Of a stretch of DNA of 64,000 nucleotides, positions 33,358-41,892 are shown piece by piece. A model generated the notes under the pieces. It did no database searches. It was given only the letters and a program-made list of their open reading frames with translations, and was not told the origin of the DNA. Both the position numbers and the translations under genes were made by a program. This DNA is from Rhizobium acidisoli (GTDB taxonomy: Bacteria > Pseudomonadota > Alphaproteobacteria > Rhizobiales > Rhizobiaceae), in assembly GCF_002531755.2 (NCBI RefSeq), contig NZ_CP034998.1:1612001-1676000 (forward strand). The letters are read 5' to 3'. Position 1 is the first letter of the stretch; each line of letters opens with the position of its first letter.

Positions 33358-34374
33358 GTGTGCCCGAAAGATAATCATTTGATTTCCAAGGACCTCGCAT
33401 CGCCTTTCCGAATAGGACCTGTATCGGTGCGGAACCGTGTTGTGCTGGCGCCGATGTCCGGCGTCACGGACATGCCCTTCCGTGAGCTCGCCTGGCGCTT
33501 CGGCGCCGGCCTCGTCGTCACCGAAATGGTGGCGAGCCGCGAACTGGTCAACGACACGGCCGAATCCTGGTCGCGGCTGAGAGCAGCGGGCTTCCGGCCG
33601 CACATGGTGCAGCTTGCCGGCCGGGAGGCGCACTGGATGGCGGAGGCGGCGAAGATCGCTGCCGATCACGGCGCCGATATCATCGACATCAATATGGGCT
33701 GCCCGGCAAAGAAGGTGATCGGCGGTTATTCCGGTTCGGCGCTGATGCGCGATCCCGATCACGCGCTTGGCCTCATCGAGGCGACGGTCAAGGCCGTCGA
33801 TATTCCCGTGACGCTGAAGATGCGCCTCGGCTGGGATGCGAACTCGATCAACGCGCCCGAGATTGCGCGCCGCGCCGAGGCGGCCGGCATTCAGCTCGTG
33901 ACCATTCATGGGCGCACCCGCATGCAATTCTATGAAGGCCGCGCCGATTGGGATGCGATCCGTCCCGTCCGCGACGTCATCTCCATCCCGCTGATCGCCA
34001 ATGGCGATGTCGAGACCGCCGAAGATGCGCAGGAAATCCTGCGCCGCTCCGGCGCCGATGCCGTCATGATCGGCCGGGGCTGCCAGGGCAGGCCGTGGCA
34101 TGCCGGTGTGCTCGCCGGTGGAGCGGAGCCGCGACGCGAAGACATTGCCGATATTGCCGTCGAACATTATCGGATGATGCTCGATTTCTACGGCGAGGCG
34201 GTGGCGATCCGCCACGCCCGCAAGCACCTCGGCTGGTATCTCGAGCGTTTCGCCGCTGATCTTGCCGGCGGCGACAAGGCTGCGATCATGACCTCGCGCG
34301 ATCCGCGCGAGGTGGCCGCGCGCCTTTACGAGGCTTTGGCATCGGGTGTTGTCGACAGCCGGGAGGCGGCATGA
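33358..34374 (+). CDS. dusB: tRNA-dihydrouridine synthase B (NifR3)
   Basis: An FMN-dependent enzyme reducing uridine in tRNA D-loops, 338 aa. [25 protein letters not shown] opens the TIM barrel. [20 protein letters not shown] contains the catalytic Cys (residue 115), and [12 protein letters not shown] and [11 protein letters not shown] bind phosphate. The start is uncertain: GTG at 33358 is used, but TTG at 33379 would remove seven residues and is not worse. Historically called nifR3, it heads the nifR3-ntrB-ntrC operon in rhizobia and Rhodobacter. Its stop overlaps ntrB. Confidence 0.92.
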   Translation: MCPKDNHLISKDLASPFRIGPVSVRNRVVLAPMSGVTDMPFRELAWRFGAGLVVTEMVASRELVNDTAESWSRLRAAGFRPHMVQLAGREAHWMAEAAKIAADHGADIIDINMGCPAKKVIGGYSGSALMRDPDHALGLIEATVKAVDIPVTLKMRLGWDANSINAPEIARRAEAAGIQLVTIHGRTRMQFYEGRADWDAIRPVRDVISIPLIANGDVETAEDAQEILRRSGADAVMIGRGCQGRPWHAGVLAGGAEPRREDIADIAVEHYRMMLDFYGEAVAIRHARKHLGWYLERFAADLAGGDKAAIMTSRDPREVAARLYEALASGVVDSREAA

Positions 34375-35522
34375 AGGATACGACTTCTCCGCCCGATCAG
34401 GCCGGCGGAACCGTCGCCATGGCCGTGCTCAACGCCATCCAGAACCCCGTCGTCATGGTCGACGAATCCGGCTTCGTCGTTTTCGCCAATTGGGAGGCGG
34501 AAGCCTTCTTCGGCGCCAGCGCCCCGCATCTGGCGCGTTATCGCATCTCGACCTTCATTCCCTTCGGTAGCCCGCTGCTCGCCCTGATCGACCAGGTGCG
34601 GGAGCGCAAGGCGCCGGTCAACGAATATCGCGTCGACCTGAGTTCGCCCCGCCTCGGCCAGGACAAGCTCGTCGATCTCTACGTCGCCCCGGTGCTCAGC
34701 GAGCCCGGCGCCGTCGTCATCGTCTTTCAGGAACGCTCGATGGCCGACAAGATCGACCGGCAGCTGACGCATCGCGCCGCCGCCCGCTCGGTGACCGGTC
34801 TCGCCTCGATGCTGGCGCACGAAATCAAGAACCCGCTCTCCGGCATCCGCGGCGCTGCCCAGCTGCTTGAACAATCCGCGGTCGACGACGACCGGGCGCT
34901 GACCCGGCTGATCTGCGACGAAACCGACCGGATCGTCTCGCTGGTCGATCGCATGGAAGTTTTTTCCGACGAACGTCCGGTCGACCGCATGCCGGTCAAC
35001 ATCCATTCCGTGCTCGATCACGTGAAGGCCGTCGCCAGGGCGGGTTTTGCCCGCAACATCCGCGTGACCGAGAGTTACGACCCGTCGCTGCCGGCCGTCT
35101 ATGCCAATCGCGACCAGCTCGTGCAGGTCTTCCTCAATCTGGTGAAAAATGCTGCCGAAGCGGTCGGCGATCGGCCGGATGGCGAGATCCTGCTGACGAC
35201 GGCCTATCGTCCCGGCATCCGTCTTTCGGTCGCCGGCACGCGCGAGAAAATCTCGCTGCCGCTCGAATTCTGCGTCCACGACAATGGGCCCGGCGTTCCC
35301 GCCGATCTGCTGCCGCATCTTTTCGATCCGTTCATCACCACCAAGACCAACGGCAGCGGCCTCGGCCTGGCGCTGGTCGCCAAGATCATCGGCGATCACG
35401 GCGGCATCATCGAATGTGACAGCCAGAACAGCCGCACGACATTCCGCGTCCTCATGCCGGCGTCGAAGGACGCCTCGCTCGAAGACGCCTCTTCCGCAAG
35501 CTCGACAGGACCTTCTCGATGA
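34371..35522 (+). CDS. ntrB: Nitrogen regulation sensor histidine kinase NtrB
   Basis: A soluble sensor kinase/phosphatase for NtrC, controlled by PII proteins according to nitrogen status; 383 aa. The PAS domain spans residues 15-110 ([20 protein letters not shown]). The dimerisation/phosphoacceptor helix carries His150 in [20 protein letters not shown], and the HATPase region has [18 protein letters not shown] and GSGLGLALV. It overlaps dusB and ntrC by 4 nt on each side, so all three are coupled. Confidence 0.95.
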   Translation: MKDTTSPPDQAGGTVAMAVLNAIQNPVVMVDESGFVVFANWEAEAFFGASAPHLARYRISTFIPFGSPLLALIDQVRERKAPVNEYRVDLSSPRLGQDKLVDLYVAPVLSEPGAVVIVFQERSMADKIDRQLTHRAAARSVTGLASMLAHEIKNPLSGIRGAAQLLEQSAVDDDRALTRLICDETDRIVSLVDRMEVFSDERPVDRMPVNIHSVLDHVKAVARAGFARNIRVTESYDPSLPAVYANRDQLVQVFLNLVKNAAEAVGDRPDGEILLTTAYRPGIRLSVAGTREKISLPLEFCVHDNGPGVPADLLPHLFDPFITTKTNGSGLGLALVAKIIGDHGGIIECDSQNSRTTFRVLMPASKDASLEDASSASSTGPSR

Positions 35523-36970
35523 CAGCTACGATCCTCGTTGCAGATGATGATGCGGCCATCCGCACCGTGCTCAACCAGGCTTTGAGCCGCGCCGGCTATG
35601 ACGTTCGCATCACCTCCAACGCCGCTACCCTCTGGCGCTGGATTTCGGCGGGTGAGGGCGATCTGGTCGTTACCGACGTGGTGATGCCTGACGAAAACGC
35701 CTTCGACCTGCTGCCGCGCATCAAGAAGGCGCGTCCCGATCTGCCCGTCCTCGTCATGAGCGCGCAGAACACCTTCATGACCGCCATCAAGGCCTCGGAG
35801 AAGGGCGCCTACGACTATCTGCCGAAGCCCTTCGATCTCACCGAGCTGATCGGCATCATCGGCCGCGCACTCGCCGAGCCGAAGCGCAAACCGGCCAAGC
35901 TCGAAGAGGACATGCAGGACGGCATGCCGCTGGTCGGCCGGTCGGCGGCGATGCAGGAAATCTACCGCGTGCTTGCCCGGCTGATGCAGACGGACCTGAC
36001 GCTGATGATCACCGGCGAATCCGGCACCGGAAAGGAGCTCGTCGCCCGCGCGCTGCATGATTACGGCAAGCGCCGCAACGGCCCCTTCGTGGCGATCAAC
36101 ATGGCGGCGATCCCGCGCGACCTGATCGAATCGGAACTCTTCGGCCATGAGAAAGGCGCCTTCACCGGTGCCCAGACCCGCTCGACCGGCCGCTTCGAGC
36201 AGGCCGAAGGCGGCACGCTGTTTCTAGACGAGATCGGCGACATGCCGATGGACGCCCAGACGCGGCTTCTGCGCGTGCTGCAGCAGGGTGAATACACCAC
36301 CGTCGGCGGCCGCACGCCGATCCGCACCGACGTGCGCATCGTCGCCGCCACCAACAAGGATTTGAAACAGGCGATCAACCAGGGCCTCTTCCGCGAGGAC
36401 CTCTATTATCGTCTCAACGTCGTGCCACTGCGCCTGCCGCCGCTGCGCGACCGCGCCGAGGATATTCCCGATCTCGTGCGCCATTTCATCCAGCAGGCGG
36501 AGAAGGAAGGCCTCGGCTCCAAGCGCTTCGATCAGGAAGCGCTTGAACTGATGAAGGCCTATGCCTGGCCGGGCAATGTCCGCGAGTTGGAAAACCTCAT
36601 CCGTCGCCTGATGGCGCTCTATCCGCAGGATATCATCACCCGCGAAATCATCGACGCGGAGCTTCGCTCCGACGTGCCCGACAGCCCGATCGACAAGGGT
36701 CCGATGCGCAGCGGCTCGATGACGATCGCCCAGGCCGTCGAGGAGAACATGCGCACCTATTTCTCGGGGTTCGGCGAAAACCTGCCGCCGCCCGGCCTCT
36801 ATGACCGCGTGCTGACGGAAATGGAATATCCGCTGATCCTCGCGGCACTCACGGCAACACGCGGCAACCAGATCAAGGCAGCCGATCTTCTCGGCCTCAA
36901 CCGCAACACCTTGCGCAAGAAGATCAGGGAGCTCGGTGTCTCGGTCTACAGAAGCTCGCGCACTGCCTGA
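35519..36970 (+). CDS. ntrC: Nitrogen regulation response regulator NtrC
   Basis: A sigma-54-dependent activator, 483 aa. The receiver domain has phospho-Asp53 in [13 protein letters not shown]. The AAA+ domain has Walker [13 protein letters not shown] and an intact GAFTGA loop ([16 protein letters not shown]) needed for sigma-54 contact. The Fis-type helix-turn-helix is at the C-terminus ([20 protein letters not shown]). It activates glnII, amtB and other nitrogen-scavenging genes in rhizobia. The ntrYX genes, often adjacent, are here 2.65 kb downstream. Confidence 0.96.
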   Translation: MTATILVADDDAAIRTVLNQALSRAGYDVRITSNAATLWRWISAGEGDLVVTDVVMPDENAFDLLPRIKKARPDLPVLVMSAQNTFMTAIKASEKGAYDYLPKPFDLTELIGIIGRALAEPKRKPAKLEEDMQDGMPLVGRSAAMQEIYRVLARLMQTDLTLMITGESGTGKELVARALHDYGKRRNGPFVAINMAAIPRDLIESELFGHEKGAFTGAQTRSTGRFEQAEGGTLFLDEIGDMPMDAQTRLLRVLQQGEYTTVGGRTPIRTDVRIVAATNKDLKQAINQGLFREDLYYRLNVVPLRLPPLRDRAEDIPDLVRHFIQQAEKEGLGSKRFDQEALELMKAYAWPGNVRELENLIRRLMALYPQDIITREIIDAELRSDVPDSPIDKGPMRSGSMTIAQAVEENMRTYFSGFGENLPPPGLYDRVLTEMEYPLILAALTATRGNQIKAADLLGLNRNTLRKKIRELGVSVYRSSRTA

Positions 36971-37210
36971 ATAAAAACTGGCTGAATGAAAAGAGGGCGG
37001 CAGGCCCTCATGTTGCCCACCGCCCACTTCCTCCCGGCGTCCGCCGCCACGGTCGGGAAGAGAATTGAATCTAGCCGAGCTGAGTCGTGGTTTACATCCG
37101 GGCGGACAAACAAAAATGCAGTGTCATTCAACGGTCACAGAGCATTTGCGACGCGCGGATTGCCGCCGGGCGAATGTCATTGAAGTTGCTGCGGTCGTAG
37201 CCGCCGCGCC

Positions 37211-37241
37211 TGTGGATAAGCTGTGGATAATAGGTGGATGA
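37211..37241 (-). promoter_or_regulatory. Phased DnaA-box cluster
   Basis: Two perfect DnaA boxes (TGTGGATAA, the complement of TTATCCACA) at 37211-37219 and 37222-37230, and a 7-of-9 match (GGTGGATGA) at 37233-37241. All start exactly 11 bp apart, one helical turn, in the same orientation. The stretch from the ntrC stop at 36970 to the aldo/keto reductase at 37503 holds no convincing gene; this cluster and the terminator below are the only structured elements I see in it. Confidence 0.6.
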
Positions 37242-37394
37242 TCAGCGGGTGATAACGTCGCTGATCCACTTGCATGTTGCCAATCCGTTCCGAATCTCGT
37301 CATCTCCCTCTGCTGCTGTCGACCTCCGCCGCAAACGTCGTCGACTGTATGCTACGGGCGCTCCGACTGATGTCGTCGAGCGCCCTTTTTCTTT
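37242..37394 (+). ncRNA. Candidate small RNA upstream of a strong terminator
   Basis: This is a gene-free stretch that ends in a clear rho-independent terminator, although the previous gene stops 390 nt earlier. Either the ntrC transcript has a very long 3' end or a separate small RNA is made here. No good sigma-70 promoter was found by eye (CTTGCA near 37269 has a poor -10). No known RNA family was recognised. Confidence 0.3.
37356..37394 (+). terminator. Intrinsic terminator upstream of the aldo/keto reductase
   Basis: GGGCGCTC (37356-37363) pairs with GAGCGCCC (37378-37385), with an inner CGAC/GTCG stem in the loop, followed by TTTTTCTTT. It is strong and directional for the plus strand. 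Confidence 0.85.
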
Positions 37395-37502
37395 GAGGAA
37401 AGTCCTCGCATATCGTCGCCTCTGCCATAGATTACGCGAGTCGGTCGTCGATCGATCGCGCAATGCCGGCGACCGGCCGGCACATTTTTCGGGAGCTGCA
37501 TG

Positions 37503-38492
37503 ATGGAATATCGTCGTCTGGGAAAATCGGGTCTGCAAGTGAGCGAGTTCTCGTTCGGCTCATGGGTGACATTCGGCAAACAGGTCAACGGCGGCGACGC
37601 CGTCGACCTCATGAAGCTTGCCTATGACAATGGGGTGAACTTCTTCGACAATGCCGAAGGATACGAAAGCGGCAAGTCCGAGATCGTCATGGGCGAGGCG
37701 CTGAAGTCGCTTGGCTGGAGCCGCGACAGCTTCGTCGTCTCGAGCAAGGTCTTCTGGGGCGGCCAAAAGCCGACGCAGCGCGGCCTGTCGCGCAAGCACG
37801 TGACCGATGCCTGCCATGCCGCGCTGAAGAGACTTCAGGTCGATTACCTCGACCTCTATTTCTGCCATCGCCCGGATATCGACACGCCGATCGAGGAAAC
37901 GGTCCGGGCGATGCACGATCTCGTCGCCCAGGGCAAGGTGCTCTACTGGGGAACGTCGGAATGGTCGGCGCAACAATTGACGGAAGCCTACGCCGTTGCC
38001 CGCGACCTGCGCATCACGCCGCCGACCATGGAGCAGCCGCAGTACAATATCTTCGAACGCCAGAAGGTCGAATCCGACTATCTCCCGCTCTACGACCTGA
38101 TCGGCCTCGGCACCACGATCTGGTCGCCGCTCGCCTCGGGCGTCCTGACCGGCAAATACAATAACGGTGTGCCGGCTGACAGCCGGATGAACCTGCCGGG
38201 CTACGAATGGCTGAAGGAGAAGTGGTCCAGCGACGCCGGCCGCGCCCAGCTCAAGCAAGTGGGTGAACTTGCAAAGCTCGCCGACGAGATCGGCCTGTCG
38301 ATCACCCATCTCGCTTTGTTGTGGTGCCTCGCCAATCGCAACGTCTCCACCGTCATTCTCGGCGCTTCGCGCGCCAGCCAGTTGCAGGACAATCTCGCGG
38401 CCCTTTCGCACAGGCAGAAGATGACGCCTGAAGTCATGGGCCGGATCGACACGATCGTTGGAAACAAGCCGGAAGGCCCGCGCCGATTCTAA
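37503..38492 (+). CDS. Aldo/keto reductase (Kv-beta-like family)
   Basis: A 329-aa NADP(H)-dependent aldo/keto reductase with a TIM barrel. MEYRRLGKSGLQVSEFSFGSW is the standard opening. The catalytic tetrad is visible as Asp/Tyr in FFDNAEGYESGKSE, Lys in VVSSKVFWGG and His in YFCHRPDID; the cofactor side shows IWSPLASGVLTGKY and ILGASRASQL. The overall pattern resembles the potassium-channel beta-subunit branch (AKR6). The second of two adjacent ATGs, with GGGAG 7 nt upstream, is chosen. It lies between ntrC and ntrY with its own terminator upstream, so it is a separate unit; substrate unknown. Confidence 0.9.
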   Translation: MEYRRLGKSGLQVSEFSFGSWVTFGKQVNGGDAVDLMKLAYDNGVNFFDNAEGYESGKSEIVMGEALKSLGWSRDSFVVSSKVFWGGQKPTQRGLSRKHVTDACHAALKRLQVDYLDLYFCHRPDIDTPIEETVRAMHDLVAQGKVLYWGTSEWSAQQLTEAYAVARDLRITPPTMEQPQYNIFERQKVESDYLPLYDLIGLGTTIWSPLASGVLTGKYNNGVPADSRMNLPGYEWLKEKWSSDAGRAQLKQVGELAKLADEIGLSITHLALLWCLANRNVSTVILGASRASQLQDNLAALSHRQKMTPEVMGRIDTIVGNKPEGPRRF

Positions 38493-38496
38493 GGCC

Positions 38497-38587
38497 TGTC
38501 GCGCAAAGCGGTGCAGCGGTTTTGCGCGAACGACATACGTAGAGACCTGGAGCGCGAAAAGATCTGAAGAGGTCGCGACGCGCTTTA
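38497..38587. repeat. Dispersed intergenic repeat copy
   Basis: It begins TGTCGCGCAAAGCGGTGCAG and ends GTCGCGACGCGCTTTAG. It shares these blocks with the repeat at 54681-54785 and the core CAGCGGTTTT with the palindrome at 43246-43293. It lies directly after the aldo/keto reductase stop codon. Confidence 0.65.
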
Positions 38588-38664
38588 GGTGGAACAATCT
38601 TCCCTCGCCGAGTCAGACCAAGCATCATGGATCGAAACGGCGGCGAGGCGTGCAGGGGCAGGGG

Positions 38665-38754
38665 ATGATGCGTTTTCTGGAAGTTTTCGCGATCGGAGGG
38701 CTCATAGCGGCTTGGTTCATCAAAACAGGAAGTGCCGATAACATAGGTGAATGA
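38665..38754 (+). CDS. Tiny membrane protein, 29 aa
   Basis: MMRFLEVFAIGGLIAAWFIK followed by a nine-residue tail gives one predicted membrane helix. AGGGGCAGGGG precedes the two adjacent ATGs, and the stop overlaps the next ATG (ATGA), as in a coupled operon. I do not recognise it. Short length makes chance occurrence possible, but the coupling and ribosome binding site argue for translation. Confidence 0.4.
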   Translation: MMRFLEVFAIGGLIAAWFIKTGSADNIGE

Positions 38755-39412
38755 TGATGGCAGAGCCAACTCCGGGCACATCCCAACGATCTCCAGGTTT
38801 TAGCACTGCATCCGTCTTTGCAGTCCTATCGCTTTGCTTCTCGATCATAGCGTACTCGACGATGGCCGTTGCATTTAGCGGCAGAGAAACGTTGCAAATT
38901 CTGAAGATATTTCGGGCAGCGAAGTTGCAGGACTGCGATCGTTACCGTGACGCGGAGCGTACTGCGTGCGAGACGACCATACTCAATCCTGGATGCTTTA
39001 GCTGGGCCCCGTATTCGCAGCACAGGGCCTCGATCTCGCCCCAAGGGTAATGCGGGGTGATCTTAACGCGTTTGAAGATTTTGTAAAAAACGATCCGGTC
39101 TATTCGACTCAAAAATCAGCGGTCGAAGCCTTCTTGAACAAGCCTTTCAAAATTTGCGCTTCTGAAAACTGCGGAAAATTTCTCGGTCTGTCAGAACCGG
39201 AGTTGGCTGCCGTGTCACAGGAGTTCGACGAGAGCCGAAGGTCAATGCTCTGTCTTCTCAAACGAGATCGATCGAAAGACAAGCCGGGCGGCGCTCTTAG
39301 CGATCGGACCTTGCTTACCGACGTCGAAAGTATGCAACGCGGTTTGATCCCAACCTGTGCACCAACATCGACGATGGTCGAAGATATTCTTCGACGCGCT
39401 TTCCGCGGTTAA
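38751..39412 (+). pseudogene. Hypothetical membrane-anchored protein, frameshifted
   Basis: Two overlapping frames appear to be one broken gene. The first, 38751-39050, encodes a helix (ASVFAVLSLCFSIIAYSTMAV) and a Cys-containing region up to about ETTILNPGCF. From about 39002 the third frame reads sensibly (LGPVFAAQGLDLAPRVMRGD) into a 120-aa frame ending at 39412 with four Cys (KICASENCGKF). A one-base change near 39000 would join them into a roughly 220-aa secreted or anchored protein with paired cysteines. The frames could also be separate genes, with the second starting at ATG 39050. Base composition is more AT-rich than in the neighbours. Function unknown. Confidence 0.5.
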
Positions 39413-39447
39413 GGGGCAGGCGACCCTCCATCAGTCGCTCAGTGCGG

Positions 39448-39476
39448 CTTGACAATGTGAGGGCGTGCGTTGCATT
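39448..39476 (+). promoter_or_regulatory. Weak candidate ntrY promoter
   Basis: A perfect rhizobial -35 (CTTGAC, 39448-39453) is followed after 17 nt by TGCATT, a poor -10. It is the only promoter-like element I see in the 209 nt ahead of ntrY. Confidence 0.3.
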
Positions 39477-39621
39477 TTCGCCACAATGCGTTGCTTAAAG
39501 GTCACGCAGGGTTTTGGACATTCGCTCCCGATCGAGTCGTTCCAGCGCTGGCTTTCTCGCCGGCGTTCTTTGGTTTCGATCGGATGGCGCGGGCGGCGGG
39601 TGCTGTCTGAAGAGAGGCCGA

Positions 39622-41892
39622 ATGACGCAGGATGGGGTATCGCCGGCGGCGGCGGGCGAGGCGGTGACCACGGTGACCGATCGCCGCGCCCTTTTCGCCG
39701 TGCCCGGCCTGGTGCTTGCCGGCGGCGCGCTTCTCTGCGCCACGGCGACACTGTTCGTGCTGCTCGGCCTCACGCCGATCGCGCCGACGTCGCATGTCGT
39801 CATCACCTCGGTCATCGTCAATTCCTTCTTCGTCCTGACGTTGCTGGCGCTGATCGCCCGTGAGGTGGCAAGGCTGCTCAAGGCGCGCACCCGCGGCCGC
39901 GCGGCCGCGCGCCTGCATATTCGCATCGTCGTGCTCTTCTCGATCGTCGCGATCACGCCGGCGATCCTGGTCGCCATCTTTGCCAGCATCACGCTGAATG
40001 CCGGCCTCGACCGCTGGTTTGCGCTGCGCACCCAGTCGATCGTCAGCTCGTCGCGCAACATCGGCCAGGCCTACATGATGGAAAACGCCAGCTACCTGCA
40101 GGGGCAGACGGTTTCCATGGCCAACGACCTGGAGCGCAACCGCGCGCTCTACAGCCTCGACAGGACGGGCTTTGCCGACCTGATGACGCGCCAGGCGAGG
40201 GGCCGCGGCCTGCTCGGCTCCTTCCTCGTCGAGCGCGACGGCTCGGTGATCGTCCAGGCCGACATCACCACCGAAAAGCCGTTGCCGGCAATCCCGCAGG
40301 ACGCGCTGGAGAAGGCTGCTGCCGGTCAGCCGACGCTCATCCCGCCTGGCGTCACCAACCTCGTCGGCGCCATCATCAAGCTCGATGCCATCCAGGGCAC
40401 CTTCCTCTATACGGTGCGCGCCGTCGATCCGAAGGTCATGGGCGCCATGCGCATGATGGAAGAGAACGCCACCGAATATCGCTCGATGGAAGCCAACCGC
40501 TTCTCGCTGCAGATCGCGTTCGCCGTGCTCTATATCGGCTTCGCGCTGATCGTGCTGCTCGCGGCGATCTGGACGGCGATCGCGGTGGCCGACCGCATCG
40601 TCCGGCCGATCCGGCTCCTGATCACCGCGGCCGACAGCGTTGCATCGGGCAATATGGATATCGTCGTGCCGGTGCACGCCGTCGATGGCGACGTCGCCAA
40701 TCTGTCACGCACTTTCAACAAGATGATCTCGGAAATCCGCACCCAGCGCGACGAGATCCTCGAAGCCAAGGACGAGGTCGACGACCGCCGCCGCTTCATC
40801 GAGGCGGTGCTGTCGGGCGTCACCGCAGCGGTCATCGGCGTCGAGCAGGACCGCCGCATCGCCATCGTCAACAGTTCGGCCGAGACGCTGATGTCGTTGT
40901 CGGCCGATGAGATGCTCGGTAAGCAGCTGGCCGAGATCGCGCCTGAGGTCGATCACGTGCTGACCGAGGCGGCGTCGCGTCATCGCGGCGATTTCCGCAA
41001 GCAGATCGCGCTCGTGCGCGGCGGCACCGTGCGGACGCTAAGCGTGCAGGTCACCCGCGAGGAAGTGCGCGATATGAGCGAATCCTATGTGATCACGCTC
41101 GACGACATCACCGACCTCGTCATCGCCCAGCGCTCGACCGCCTGGGGCGACGTCGCACGGCGCATCGCCCATGAGATCAAGAACCCGCTGACCCCGATCC
41201 AGCTTTCCGCCGAGCGCATCCAACGCCGCTACGGCAAGCAGATCGATCCGGGCGACCGGACCGTCTTCGACCAGTGCACGGATACGATCATCCGCCAGGT
41301 TGGCGATATCGGCCGCATGGTCGACGAATTCTCCGCCTTCGCCCGCATGCCGAAGCCGACCAAGGAGCCGAGCGACCTGCGCGAGATCCTGCGCGACGCG
41401 ATCTTCCTGCGCGAGATGGGCAACAACCACGTCACCTTCGGGCAGGATTTCGGCGACCAGCCGCTGGAGGGCCTGTTCGACAGCCGCATGCTCGGCCAGG
41501 CTTTCGGAAATCTGATCAAAAATGCCGTGGAGGCGATCGAGGCCGTTCCGAGCGACGAACGGGACGAGCGCAAGATTCTCGTCCGCGCCGCTCTCGATAC
41601 CGCCCGCGACCGCTTCACCGTCGATGTCATCGACAATGGCCGCGGCCTGCCGGTGGAGAACCGCCACAGCATTCTGGAACCTTATATGACGATGCGCGAG
41701 AAGGGCACCGGCCTCGGTCTCGCCATCGTCAAGAAGATCATCGAAGAACATGGCGGGCAGCTTGAGCTGCACGATGCGCCCGCCGATTTTGACCGGGGAA
41801 GAGGGGCCATGATCCGCGTGCATCTGCCACGCCGGGATTCGACGCCCACCTCTCCCGCAGCCAATGACAAGGAAAGCGTTTATGGCCTCTGA
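39622..41892 (+). CDS. ntrY: Nitrogen regulation sensor histidine kinase NtrY
   Basis: A membrane sensor kinase, 756 aa. Hydrophobic segments at roughly residues 30-50, 65-85 and 105-130, a periplasmic region, and another helix near residue 310 are followed by HAMP (IVRPIRLLITAADSVASGNMD), PAS, and kinase domains. Phosphoacceptor His517 lies in [20 protein letters not shown], and the ATPase motif is DNGRGLP and GTGLGLAIV. The ATG at 39622 behind AGAGAGG replaces a longer in-frame start. It overlaps ntrX by 11 nt. It is known to modulate nitrogen and redox/envelope responses in alphaproteobacteria. Confidence 0.94.
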   Translation: MTQDGVSPAAAGEAVTTVTDRRALFAVPGLVLAGGALLCATATLFVLLGLTPIAPTSHVVITSVIVNSFFVLTLLALIAREVARLLKARTRGRAAARLHIRIVVLFSIVAITPAILVAIFASITLNAGLDRWFALRTQSIVSSSRNIGQAYMMENASYLQGQTVSMANDLERNRALYSLDRTGFADLMTRQARGRGLLGSFLVERDGSVIVQADITTEKPLPAIPQDALEKAAAGQPTLIPPGVTNLVGAIIKLDAIQGTFLYTVRAVDPKVMGAMRMMEENATEYRSMEANRFSLQIAFAVLYIGFALIVLLAAIWTAIAVADRIVRPIRLLITAADSVASGNMDIVVPVHAVDGDVANLSRTFNKMISEIRTQRDEILEAKDEVDDRRRFIEAVLSGVTAAVIGVEQDRRIAIVNSSAETLMSLSADEMLGKQLAEIAPEVDHVLTEAASRHRGDFRKQIALVRGGTVRTLSVQVTREEVRDMSESYVITLDDITDLVIAQRSTAWGDVARRIAHEIKNPLTPIQLSAERIQRRYGKQIDPGDRTVFDQCTDTIIRQVGDIGRMVDEFSAFARMPKPTKEPSDLREILRDAIFLREMGNNHVTFGQDFGDQPLEGLFDSRMLGQAFGNLIKNAVEAIEAVPSDERDERKILVRAALDTARDRFTVDVIDNGRGLPVENRHSILEPYMTMREKGTGLGLAIVKKIIEEHGGQLELHDAPADFDRGRGAMIRVHLPRRDSTPTSPAANDKESVYGL

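Noticed and set aside
36986..37183. 65-aa frame downstream of ntrC
   Set aside because: No ribosome binding site, no recognisable pattern; composition fits intergenic DNA.
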